From contig JAEYVF010000074.1 in the NCBI GenBank assembly GCA_023432005.1, forward strand, positions 1 to 14,377: a stretch of 14,377 nt of DNA. Direction: 5' to 3'. The notes under the pieces were generated by a model, which saw nothing but the letters and a program-made list of their open reading frames with translations, did no database searches and had not been told where the DNA came from. Origin of the DNA: Actinomycetes bacterium. Lineage in GTDB: Bacteria > Actinomycetota > Actinomycetes > Actinomycetales > Microbacteriaceae. A program made the translations under genes and the position numbers. Below are positions 8,437 to 14,377 of the stretch, in pieces (the first letter of the stretch is position 1; every line of letters starts with the position of its first letter).

Positions 8437-9432
8437 ATGGACCTCGACGCCTACGCCGCCGCCCACGGTGCGGAGTGGCAGCGGCTCGCCCAGCTGGCCC
8501 GCACTCGCCGCCCCTCGGGCCCCGAGGCCGATGAGCTCATCGAGCGCTACCAGACCGGCGCGGCCCAGCTCGCGACCATCCGCACGACCGTCGGCGGCTC
8601 GGCTCAGGGTGAGCACCTCTCGCTCGCACTCTGGCGGGCGCGGCTGCTGTTCACGGGGGTGCGACGCAATCCGCTCCACGCCCTCGCGCTGTTCGTCGTC
8701 GTGCAGCTGCCCGCCGCGCTCTACCGCGTGCGCTGGCTCACCCTCGTCGTCGCCGCCGCGACCGTGGCCATCGCAGCGGCCTATTTCGTGTGGCTGTCGA
8801 CGGATGCGCGCGCCTTCGCCGCGCTCGGCGTGCCCGACTCCCTGCAGCAGTACGCCGAGGAGGACTTCGTCGGCTACTACTCCGCGTACTCGGAGGCCGG
8901 CTTCGCGGCGCAGGTGTGGACCAACAACGCCTGGATCGCGGCGCAATGCGTCATGTTCGGCATCCTCGGCCTCTGGGTGCCGTACGTCATCTTCCAGAAC
9001 GCGCAAGGCCTCGGCATCTCGGCCGCGGTGATGAACCGCTACGACCGCCTCGACCAGTTCTTCCTGTGGATCTCGCCGCACGGCCAGCTCGAGCTCTACG
9101 CGATCTTCCTCGCGGCGGCGGCCGGGCTCATGATCTTCTGGTCGTGGATCGCGCCCGGCGCGCGCACGCGTGCTCAGGCTCTCGCACAGGACGGTCGCGC
9201 CTTCTTCACGGTCGTCGTGGGCCTCGTCGTCGCGCTCTTCGTCTCGGGTGTCATCGAGGGCTTCGTGACTCGGCAGGACTGGCCGTGGCCCGTGAAGATC
9301 GGCATCGGCACGTGCGCGCTCGTCGCTTTCCTGCTCTATCAGTGGGTCGTGGGGCGCCGCGCGGCACGCGCGGGGGAGACCGGCGACCTCGAGGAGTACG
9401 AGACGGGGGCCCGCCGCGCGGTATCGGTCTGA
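8437..9432 (+). CDS. Stage II sporulation protein M (SpoIIM) family membrane protein
   Basis: This 331-residue protein begins with a soluble helical N-terminus (1-75), MDLDAYAAAHGAEWQRLAQL, typical of actinobacterial SpoIIM-like proteins. It continues with about six hydrophobic segments near 88-125, 165-190, 222-240, 254-275 and 285-305. The loop before the second segment contains the aromatic motif EDFVGYYSAYSEAGFAAQVWTNN, and a polar stretch VIFQNAQGLGISAAVMNRYD follows that segment. Sporulating Firmicutes use SpoIIM in the DMP engulfment complex. Here no sporulation gene is present, so the homologue must have another envelope role. It is divergent from RDD, and the pair usually clusters with DUF58 and MoxR ATPase genes. 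In this window DUF58 lies about 4 kb downstream on the opposite strand. Confidence 0.88.
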   Translation: MDLDAYAAAHGAEWQRLAQLARTRRPSGPEADELIERYQTGAAQLATIRTTVGGSAQGEHLSLALWRARLLFTGVRRNPLHALALFVVVQLPAALYRVRWLTLVVAAATVAIAAAYFVWLSTDARAFAALGVPDSLQQYAEEDFVGYYSAYSEAGFAAQVWTNNAWIAAQCVMFGILGLWVPYVIFQNAQGLGISAAVMNRYDRLDQFFLWISPHGQLELYAIFLAAAAGLMIFWSWIAPGARTRAQALAQDGRAFFTVVVGLVVALFVSGVIEGFVTRQDWPWPVKIGIGTCALVAFLLYQWVVGRRAARAGETGDLEEYETGARRAVSV

Positions 9433-9452
9433 CGCCCCCTAGATGACAGAGC

Positions 9453-9481
9453 TCTCATGAAAGGCGTTCGGCGGTCTCATG
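9453..9481 (+). promoter_or_regulatory. Direct repeat TCTCATG x2, candidate response-regulator operator
   Basis: TCTCATG occurs at 9453-9459 and again at 9475-9481, exactly 22 bp apart (two helical turns), just upstream of the exported Trp-repeat protein gene. OmpR/PhoB-family regulators bind direct repeats on one face of the helix, and such a regulator is encoded next door. The link is inferred from position and spacing only. Confidence 0.4.
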
Positions 9482-9507
9482 CTGGGTCGTGAGGCTCGAG
9501 GGGATGC

Positions 9508-9515
9508 AAGGGAGG
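9508..9515 (+). promoter_or_regulatory. Ribosome-binding site setting the start of the Trp-repeat protein
   Basis: AAGGGAGG is a strong Shine-Dalgarno sequence 8 nt before the ATG at 9524. It rules out the longer frame beginning at 9479 and places a signal-peptide-like sequence at the N-terminus. Confidence 0.8.
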
Positions 9516-9523
9516 CATCCAGC

Positions 9524-10309
9524 ATGAAGCGCACGGGAATCTTCGCCCTGGCAGCGGCGAGCGCGATGGGGATCACGGCACTCGTCGGCGGCATCGGCTA
9601 CGCGTCGGCTCTCGACGTGGCCGAGCAGGCCGGGCGCTCGCTCGACGTGAAGGGCGTGAGCACCGTCGCCGGGGGATCGCCGGAGCTCGCCGGATCGCCG
9701 AAGCTCGACCCGGCGGCGACGACCCCCGGCGGCGCCACGGCCGACGACGCGACGGATGGCGCGACGACCGAGGAGGTGCCTGCCGCGGGCGGTGAGGCCG
9801 CGGATCCGCCGGCCGACGACGGCACCGTCGATGAGGGATCCGGCGACGCCGTCGACGCGGTCGACCCGCCCGATCCCGTGGTCATCGATGACGTGAAGAA
9901 GGGCGAGAAGGGCGACAAGCGCTGCGGCTCGCTCAAGAAGGAGCGCGCGGCGTGGCTCGCCGCACAGCAGGACGGCACGGGCGACCCCGCGGCCGAGTGG
10001 GCGGACAAGGACTGGTCGAAGGACGGCAGCACCTGGTCGGAGGACGGCAAGCGCTGGGCCGACAAGTCCTGGGGCGACAAGCGGTGGGGCGACAAGAGCT
10101 GGGGCGACAAGCGCTGGGGCGACCAGGGCTGGAGCCACCCGAGCCAAGGGGGCACCGACCCGGCTCAGGGTGACGGCGACAAGCAGTGGGGCGACCAGAG
10201 CTGGGGCGGCACCTCGGGCGACGGTGGAGACCGCCGCGGTGATGGCCGGCAGTCGGGCACATGGGGTGGCGGCGGCCACCACGGCGGCTGGGGCGGCGGG
10301 CGCCACTGA
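9524..10309 (+). CDS. Putative exported protein with Trp-rich WGDK tandem repeats, function unknown
   Basis: I do not recognise this 261-residue protein. It starts with MKRTGIFALAAASAMGITALVGG, a signal peptide or single membrane anchor (2-29). A disordered, acidic Thr/Pro/Ala/Asp-rich stretch follows (50-123), then a short basic segment, KKGEKGDKRCGSLKKER, with the only cysteine (C134). The rest is Trp-rich. Trp recur at 159, 164, 171 and 178, then every five residues at 183, 188, 193, 198 and 203 in WGDKR/WGDKS units, with a further copy at 222-227. The C-terminus is Gly/His-rich with HH and a final RH. All 14 Trp lie after residue 143. Low complexity suggests a wall-associated or surface-binding polypeptide; the His/Asp content could bind metal. 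It converges on a two-component operon across a strong hairpin and has two TCTCATG boxes upstream. It may be a target of that system, which is inference. Confidence 0.75.
   Translation: MKRTGIFALAAASAMGITALVGGIGYASALDVAEQAGRSLDVKGVSTVAGGSPELAGSPKLDPAATTPGGATADDATDGATTEEVPAAGGEAADPPADDGTVDEGSGDAVDAVDPPDPVVIDDVKKGEKGDKRCGSLKKERAAWLAAQQDGTGDPAAEWADKDWSKDGSTWSEDGKRWADKSWGDKRWGDKSWGDKRWGDQGWSHPSQGGTDPAQGDGDKQWGDQSWGGTSGDGGDRRGDGRQSGTWGGGGHHGGWGGGRH
10055..10132 (+). repeat. 15-bp coding tandem repeat (WGDK units)
   Basis: Five consecutive 15-bp units start at 10055, 10070, 10085, 10100 and 10115, each beginning TGGG(G/C)CGAC, followed by one more TGG. They are in frame with the exported protein gene and encode WADKS, WGDKR, WGDKS, WGDKR and WGDQG. 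The alternation of S and R gives a 30-bp higher-order period. Such repeats can expand or contract by slippage. Confidence 0.9.
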
Positions 10310-10360
10310 GCCACGGGCGCCACGGAGTCGCCGGGCCCGGCAAGCCCATCTCACCGGATC

Positions 10361-10395
10361 CGGATGCCGCGGGGTGCAGGGCCCCGCGGCATCCG
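10361..10395. terminator. Bidirectional hairpin between Trp-repeat gene and response regulator
   Basis: CGGATGCCGCGGGG (10361-10374) and CCCCGCGGCATCCG (10382-10395) form a perfect 14-bp stem with a 7-nt loop, midway between two convergent stops. No T-tract follows. A separate 12-bp palindrome, GCCGGGCCCGGC, lies at 10330-10341. Confidence 0.75.
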
Positions 10396-10412
10396 TCTGC
10401 CGCAGCGGCGCG

Positions 10413-11093
10413 TCAGTCGACGCGACCCGTGAAGCGGTAGCCCATCCCGCGCACCGTCTTGAGGTGCCCCGCGCCGATCTTGCGGCGCAGGTACCGCACG
10501 TACACGTCGACGACGTTCGATCCGGGATCGAAGTCGAGGCCCCACACCCGGCTCAGCAACTGCTCGCGGCTCAGCACCTGCTCGGGGTTGCGCATGAACT
10601 CCTCGGCGAGGGCGTACTCGCGAGCCGACAGGTCGAAGGTGCCGGACTCGGAGGTGATGCGCCGCGTGCGCAGGTCGAGGCTCACGCGTCCGCAGTCGAG
10701 TGACTGGGCCGGAGCCGGGCTCTGCTGCGAACGCGCGTCGGCGAGGCGGACGCGCACGCGCGCGAGCAGCTCGTCGAAGCGGAACGGCTTCGCGACGTAG
10801 TCGTTCGCGCCGCCCTCGAACCCTGCGACCGTGTCGGCGGCGGAGTCGCGCGCCGTGAGGATGACGACCGGCACGGTGCTCCCGCCCTCGCGGAGGCGGC
10901 GCAGCACCTCGAACCCGTCGAGGCCGGGTAGACCGATGTCGAGCAGCACGAGGTCGAAGCCGCCGTCGCGCGCGAGCGCGAGCGCCTCGGACCCGTCCGC
11001 GACCGTGTCGACCCCGTAGCCGGCGGCCTTGAGACCCTTCTCGACGAACGACGCGATGCGCCGCTCGTCCTCAGCGACCAGGATGCGCGGCAT
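10413..11093 (-). CDS. OmpR/PhoB-family response regulator
   Basis: This 226-residue DNA-binding regulator is the cytoplasmic output of the two-component system. The receiver domain (1-120) has the acidic pair E8/D9, the phosphoacceptor D52 in LLDIGLPGLDG, T80 in ILTAR and K102 in AKPF. The C-terminal winged helix (about 130-226) ends with the signature VDVYVRYLRRKIG...LKTVRGMGYRF. The start is fixed by a strong minus-strand ribosome-binding site, GAGGAGGAGG, at about 11099-11108, just upstream of the ATG and inside the end of the kinase gene. The gene is second in the operon and overlaps the kinase by 23 bp. Members of this family bind direct repeats; the TCTCATG pair near 9453-9481 is a candidate target. 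Its exact orthologue cannot be named from sequence alone. Confidence 0.94.
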   Translation of the reverse strand: MPRILVAEDERRIASFVEKGLKAAGYGVDTVADGSEALALARDGGFDLVLLDIGLPGLDGFEVLRRLREGGSTVPVVILTARDSAADTVAGFEGGANDYVAKPFRFDELLARVRVRLADARSQQSPAPAQSLDCGRVSLDLRTRRITSESGTFDLSAREYALAEEFMRNPEQVLSREQLLSRVWGLDFDPGSNVVDVYVRYLRRKIGAGHLKTVRGMGYRFTGRVD

Positions 11094-12534
11094 CCGGCAC
11101 CTCCTCCTCGGGGGCGATGGGCAGGGTGAGCGCGACCCGCGCGCCCGGCCCCACGGGGTTCTGGGCGTAGGCCCGTCCGCCGTGCGCGGCGGCGATCGCG
11201 GCGACGATCGAGAGGCCGAGGCCCGAGCCGTCGACGCCGCGACCCACCTCGACGCGCGCGAAGCGGTCGAAGATCCAGTCGTGCTGCTCCTGCGGGATGC
11301 CGGGGCCGTGATCGCGCACCCACAGCTCGAGCCGCTCGGCGTCGCCGTCCGGCACCACGCGGCTCCCGACCTCGATCGCGGTGCCCTCGGGCGCGTACTT
11401 GGCGGCGTTCTCGGCGAGCTGCAGCCACGCCTGCGTGATCCGCACCGGGTCGAGGCTCGCGACGACGTGGGCGGCGCCGGAAGGGCGCCAGGCGTGACCG
11501 GGGCTCAGGGCGCGGGCCTTCGCGAGCACCTGGTCGGTGAGCTCGGCGACGTCGACGGGCTCACGCCGCAGGAAGTCGGGGCGGCTCGTCTTCGCGAGCA
11601 GCGCGATGTCGTCGACGAGCACGTTCATGCGGTCGAGCTCGTCGATCGAGAGCTCGCGCGTCGCATCGACCTCGAGGGCGTTCGAGGGGTCGAGCAGCTC
11701 GAGGTGGCCGCGCACGATCGTGATGGGGGTGCGCAGCTCGTGGCTCACGTCATCGAGCAGCTGCCGCTGGGCGTCGAACGAGCGCTGGAGGCGCTCGAGC
11801 ATGGCGTTGAAGGTGCGTGCCAGCTCCGAGACGTCGTCGCTGCCCGTCGCGGTGATCCGCCGTTCCAGGTCGTTCTCCCCGATGCCCGCCGCTGTCTGCT
11901 GGAGCGAGCGCAGGGGCCGCAGCAGGCGCCCCGAGACGAACCACCCGACGAGGCCGACGAGCACGAGCGCCCCGGCGGCGACGGCGGCGTAGGTGCGGAA
12001 CGCCTCGGTGATCTCCTCGAGCTCGGCGTCGAGGTCGTACGCCGACACGTACAGCCCCTGGGCCGAGTCGGCCTGGATCGCGACGGGGATGACGACGTAG
12101 CGCAGGGTGCCGAACCCGGTGGGCGCGGTGCCCCGCACGACGGCGTCGGCATCCGCCTCGGCGACGACGCGCTCGATGAAGGCGGGATCGTCGTCGAGCC
12201 GGAAGCTGATGCCGCTCGAGGGGCGCAGCCGCGGGGTGCCGTCGACGATGCCGAGCGTGGACTCGTTGTGATCGGGCAGCACGCGCTTCATGGCCTGGCT
12301 GAGGAACTCGAGAACCGACTCGGGTGCCTCGCTGCCGTCGCAGCCCTCGGCGATGCACTGGAGCCCCTCGATGCTCGCGGTGAGCCGGCCGTCGATCTGG
12401 GCGAGCACGCGCTCGCGCTGGATGAGGTAGGCGCTCACGCCCGCGGCGGTCATCCCGATGGCGGCCACGAGCAGCATCGAGCCGAGGATGCGGGCCCGCG
12501 CCGAGCGCGCGATCTGCCGCAGGGGAGCCGCCAT
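11071..12534 (-). CDS. Sensor histidine kinase with HAMP domain
   Basis: This 487-residue transmembrane kinase senses an extracytoplasmic signal and phosphorylates the regulator encoded behind it. A first membrane segment lies at about 16-38 and a periplasmic-side sensor domain at 39-182, with a close cysteine pair C60/C65 (CIAEGC). The second membrane segment is at about 183-201, followed by HAMP (about 202-255), the dimerisation helix with phospho-acceptor H265 in DDVSHELRTP, the N box around N376 (ENAAKY), the G1 box DHGPGIP (from D408) and the G2 box GSGLGLS. All catalytic boxes are intact. The sensor domain resembles no named ligand domain that I recognise; the CxxxxC pair might be a disulfide. 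The gene precedes its regulator, the reverse of the common order. The start at 12534 lies 6 nt behind a CATAAT -10-like hexamer, which suggests a leaderless transcript. Confidence 0.93.
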   Translation of the reverse strand: MAAPLRQIARSARARILGSMLLVAAIGMTAAGVSAYLIQRERVLAQIDGRLTASIEGLQCIAEGCDGSEAPESVLEFLSQAMKRVLPDHNESTLGIVDGTPRLRPSSGISFRLDDDPAFIERVVAEADADAVVRGTAPTGFGTLRYVVIPVAIQADSAQGLYVSAYDLDAELEEITEAFRTYAAVAAGALVLVGLVGWFVSGRLLRPLRSLQQTAAGIGENDLERRITATGSDDVSELARTFNAMLERLQRSFDAQRQLLDDVSHELRTPITIVRGHLELLDPSNALEVDATRELSIDELDRMNVLVDDIALLAKTSRPDFLRREPVDVAELTDQVLAKARALSPGHAWRPSGAAHVVASLDPVRITQAWLQLAENAAKYAPEGTAIEVGSRVVPDGDAERLELWVRDHGPGIPQEQHDWIFDRFARVEVGRGVDGSGLGLSIVAAIAAAHGGRAYAQNPVGPGARVALTLPIAPEEEVPDAAHPGR

Positions 12535-12573
12535 CCCTCGATTATGGCGGGGGTGATACCCCGCATTCGAGGG
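12535..12573 (-). promoter_or_regulatory. Nested inverted repeat over the kinase promoter
   Basis: Outer arms CCCTCGA (12535-12541) and TCGAGGG (12567-12573) enclose inner arms GCGGGG (12547-12552) and CCCCGC (12559-12564). The minus-strand -10-like CATAAT (12541-12546) lies inside, 6 nt before the kinase ATG. This could be an operator for a dimeric regulator or a hairpin in DNA; if transcription starts at the ATG, it is not in the mRNA. Confidence 0.45.
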
Positions 12574-12611
12574 ACAGCGCGCGCGAGACCGAGCGCGCCG
12601 CCGACATGACC

Positions 12612-12651
12612 GAGGCCCGCCGGATCAGCGAGCTGCTGTCCGGCGGGCCTC
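12612..12651 (-). terminator. Hairpin terminator after the aquaporin gene
   Basis: GAGGCCCGCCGGA (12612-12624) and TCCGGCGGGCCTC (12639-12651) form a perfect 13-bp stem with a 14-nt loop. It starts 9 bp after the aquaporin stop and lies upstream of the kinase gene, insulating the two same-strand units. No clear T-tract is present. Confidence 0.75.
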
Positions 12652-12660
12652 AGAGGGATG

Positions 12661-13368
12661 TCAGTCGCGGCCGCCGAAGAGCGGGCGGTACAGGAAGCCG
12701 GCCACGAGGCCGCCCACGAGCGGGGCGACGAGGAACAGCCAGAGCTGGGCGAGCGCATCGGGGCCGCCGAGCACGGCGGTCGCGATGGAGCGCGCCGGGT
12801 TCAGCGAGGAGTTGCTCACCGGGATCATCACGAGGTGGAACATCGTGAGCGCGAGACCGATCGCGAGCGGTGCGAAGCCCGCGGTCGTCGAGCCCGCGGC
12901 GGTGACGCCGAGGATGATGAGCACGAACAGCATCGTCGCGATGACCTCCGCGACGAGCACGGCGCCCAGGCTGAAGCCGAGCGGCGAGTGGCCGTCGAAG
13001 CCGTTGGAGACCGCGCCGAAGTCGAGGTCCTTGCCGCTCAGCACGCCGAAGAGGCCGAGGGTGAGCGTCGCGAGCAGGCCGCCGACGATCTGCGCGACCC
13101 AGTAGGGCAGCAGGTCCGCCCACCGGGCGCGGCCCGCGGCCGCGGCGCCGATCGTGACGGCGGGGTTGAAGTGACCGCCCGAGATCGAGCCCACGGCGTA
13201 GGCGCCGACGAGCACGGCGAGGCCGACCGCGAGCGCGACCGGAAGCGCGCCGTTGTCGGGCGCGAAGAAGAGCGCGGTCCCGATGACGGCGAAGACGAGG
13301 AGGTAGGTGCCGAAGGTCTCAGCGATGAGACGGCGGACGAGCGATGCGGGAGCAGGGGATTCGGCCAT
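12661..13368 (-). CDS. Aquaporin Z-like MIP family channel
   Basis: This 235-residue inner-membrane channel has six membrane segments and the two half-helix motifs GGHFNPAV (N68-A70) and SLNPARS (N190-R193). Ser after NPAR and the closing GGLVAGFLYRPLF are AqpZ-like; glycerol facilitators have Asp after NPAR. Aligned by eye to E. coli AqpZ, the selectivity-filter residues F43, H174, T183 and R189 correspond to V48, H178, S187 and R193, so the bulky Phe is replaced by Val, which could widen the pore. The start at 13368 is chosen because AAAGGA sits 9 nt before that ATG; the ATG at 13386 would place this site inside the coding region. The gene lies 39 bp behind DUF58 on the same strand and ahead of a strong hairpin. 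TAACCT over the DUF58 stop (13405-13410) could be a weak -10 of its own promoter. Confidence 0.93.
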   Translation of the reverse strand: MAESPAPASLVRRLIAETFGTYLLVFAVIGTALFFAPDNGALPVALAVGLAVLVGAYAVGSISGGHFNPAVTIGAAAAGRARWADLLPYWVAQIVGGLLATLTLGLFGVLSGKDLDFGAVSNGFDGHSPLGFSLGAVLVAEVIATMLFVLIILGVTAAGSTTAGFAPLAIGLALTMFHLVMIPVSNSSLNPARSIATAVLGGPDALAQLWLFLVAPLVGGLVAGFLYRPLFGGRD

Positions 13369-13407
13369 GGCGTCGATTCCTTTCATGGCGGTCAGATGAC
13401 TCCCAGG

Positions 13408-14377
13408 TTACAGCCGCCCCGAGGCCTTGAGCGCGAGGTAATGGTCGGCGAGAGCGGGCGGCAGATCCTGCGGCGCGCCCGTCACGACGTCCCCGCCGAG
13501 CCGGCGGATGGCGGCCGCGACGCGCGTCGCGTCGAGCAGGGCCCGCTCGGCCGCGGCGGCGCGGTAGACCTCGTCGCTCGAGCCGCGCGCGGCGGCGGCC
13601 GCGAGCACATCCGGGTCGGTCACGGATGCGACGACGACCGTGTGGTTGCGCGTGAGCTCGGGCAGCATCGCGAGGAGCGGCTGTGCGGCGCCGGATGCCT
13701 CAATCGTCGTGAGCAGCACGACGAGGGCGCGGTGGGGCGTGATGGAGCGCACGAGCGCGGGCACCCCGTACCAGTCGGGCTCGATGAGCTCGGGCTCGAC
13801 GGGGGCGAGCACGTCGACCATGCGGGCGAGCAGCTGCGCGCCCGTCGCGCCCTGCACGCGGCCGCGCACGCGGCGGTCGTAGACGGCGAGGTCGACGCGG
13901 TCGCCCGCGCGCGTGGCGAGCGCGGCGAGCAGCAGGCTCGCCTCGAAGGCGGTGTCGAGGCGCACCTCGTCGGCGATGCGCGCCGCGGCCGAGCGGCCCG
14001 AGTCGATGACGATGACGATGCGGCGGTCCCGCTCGGGACGCCAGGTGCGCACGACGAGCTTCGCGCCGCCGCCCGAGTGGTCGCGCCGCCGGGCCGTTGC
14101 ACGCCAGTCGATCGAGCGCACGTCGTCGCCGCGCACGTACTCGCGCAGGCTGTCGAACTCGGTGCCCTGGCCCCGGATGAGCAGGCTCGTGCGGCCGTCG
14201 AGCTCGCGCAGGCGGGCGATGCGGCTCGGCAGATGCCGGCGCGAGGCGAACGGCGGCAGCACGCGCAGGGCGGCTGGGGCGGACAGGGTGCGCTGGCGGG
14301 ACACGAGGTGCAGGGGGCCGGCGGAGCGGACGGTCACACCGGCGGCGCGCAGCTCGCCGCGGCGGGTGGGTGTGAGC
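13408..14377 (-). CDS. DUF58 domain-containing protein (5' end outside window)
   Basis: The frame is open from the right edge to the TAA at 13408-13410. A GTG at 14337 looks like a start, but the preceding residues LTPTRRGELRAAG run straight into VTVRSAGPLHLVSRQR, which is ordinary internal DUF58 sequence, so the true start and the usual N-terminal membrane segments lie beyond the edge. The DUF58 signature GTEFDSLREYVRGDDVRSIDWRA is about 50 residues after the GTG. It is followed by a von Willebrand A-like fold with VIVIDSGRS, close to the DxSxS metal-site motif. DUF58 proteins usually partner a MoxR AAA+ ATPase, with RDD, SpoIIM-like and transglutaminase-like genes nearby, and have been linked to envelope stress or protein maturation. 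A MoxR gene would be expected just outside on the right. Confidence 0.9.
   Translation of the reverse strand, partial: LTPTRRGELRAAGVTVRSAGPLHLVSRQRTLSAPAALRVLPPFASRRHLPSRIARLRELDGRTSLLIRGQGTEFDSLREYVRGDDVRSIDWRATARRRDHSGGGAKLVVRTWRPERDRRIVIVIDSGRSAAARIADEVRLDTAFEASLLLAALATRAGDRVDLAVYDRRVRGRVQGATGAQLLARMVDVLAPVEPELIEPDWYGVPALVRSITPHRALVVLLTTIEASGAAQPLLAMLPELTRNHTVVVASVTDPDVLAAAAARGSSDEVYRAAAAERALLDATRVAAAIRRLGGDVVTGAPQDLPPALADHYLALKASGRL

Noticed and set aside
9479..9523. Longer N-terminus for the Trp-repeat protein
   Set aside because: It would bury the signal peptide and the strong AAGGGAGG site behind 15 extra charged residues and would overlap the TCTCATG box.
10055..10132. CRISPR-like repeat array
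   Set aside because: Units are only 15 bp, directly adjacent without spacers, and in frame with a coding sequence.
10130..10153. Strep-tag-like WSHP motif in the Trp-repeat protein (W203-P206)
   Set aside because: The natural sequence continues SQGG and not QFEK; it is a chance resemblance in a Trp-rich region, not an engineered tag.
11029..12609. 526-residue plus-strand frame opposite the histidine kinase
   Set aside because: It has GC-rich shadow composition, no ribosome-binding site or domain, and the opposite strand encodes a complete kinase.
14335..14337. GTG as start of the DUF58 gene
   Set aside because: The frame is open upstream to the edge and the upstream residues read as DUF58 sequence, so the gene is truncated by the window.

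Overview
The window is a very GC-rich chromosomal segment of an actinobacterium, most likely a member of the Microbacteriaceae (Micrococcales). The assignment rests on three things. Codon usage is strongly G/C-ending throughout. The gene set is a conserved actinobacterial one: GT2 membrane glycosyltransferase, DUF5719, metallopeptidase-like protein, DUF3499, phosphomannomutase, S-adenosylhomocysteinase, RDD, SpoIIM-like, DUF58. Several start codons sit 6-8 nt behind TANNNT-like -10 hexamers, as expected for leaderless actinobacterial transcripts. No mobile element, phage, CRISPR array, tRNA or rRNA was seen. Every stretch over about 130 bp is coding, and base composition looks uniform by eye.

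Left part (1-5939), envelope and sugar-nucleotide block. The C-terminal 724 residues of a large membrane glycosyltransferase overlap by 8 bp the gene for a membrane-anchored DUF5719 protein. A metallopeptidase-family gene that has lost its HExxH zinc motif converges on this pair. It is transcribed divergently from a tiny DUF3499 gene across only 41 bp, which holds two back-to-back -10 elements. DUF3499 is followed after 3 bp by phosphomannomutase (manB).

Middle part (5940-9432). A strong hairpin separates manB from ahcY (S-adenosylhomocysteine hydrolase, methyl cycle). ahcY converges on an RDD membrane protein gene across a terminator-like hairpin. RDD is divergent from a SpoIIM-like membrane protein gene, with start codons 8-17 bp apart.

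Right part (9433-14377). The conserved RDD/SpoIIM genes appear separated from their usual partner, DUF58, by about 4 kb. This stretch holds an unrecognised exported protein with a tryptophan-rich 5-residue tandem repeat (WGDKR/S), a convergent histidine kinase-response regulator operon (kinase first, 23-bp overlap), and an AqpZ-type aquaporin with an altered pore-filter position. The DUF58 gene runs off the right edge; its apparent GTG start is internal.

The least explained unit is the Trp-repeat exported protein with its adjacent two-component system. Its promoter region carries two TCTCATG boxes exactly 22 bp apart, an arrangement compatible with an OmpR/PhoB-type regulator, and the kinase gene starts within a nested inverted repeat. 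A functional link between them is inference.
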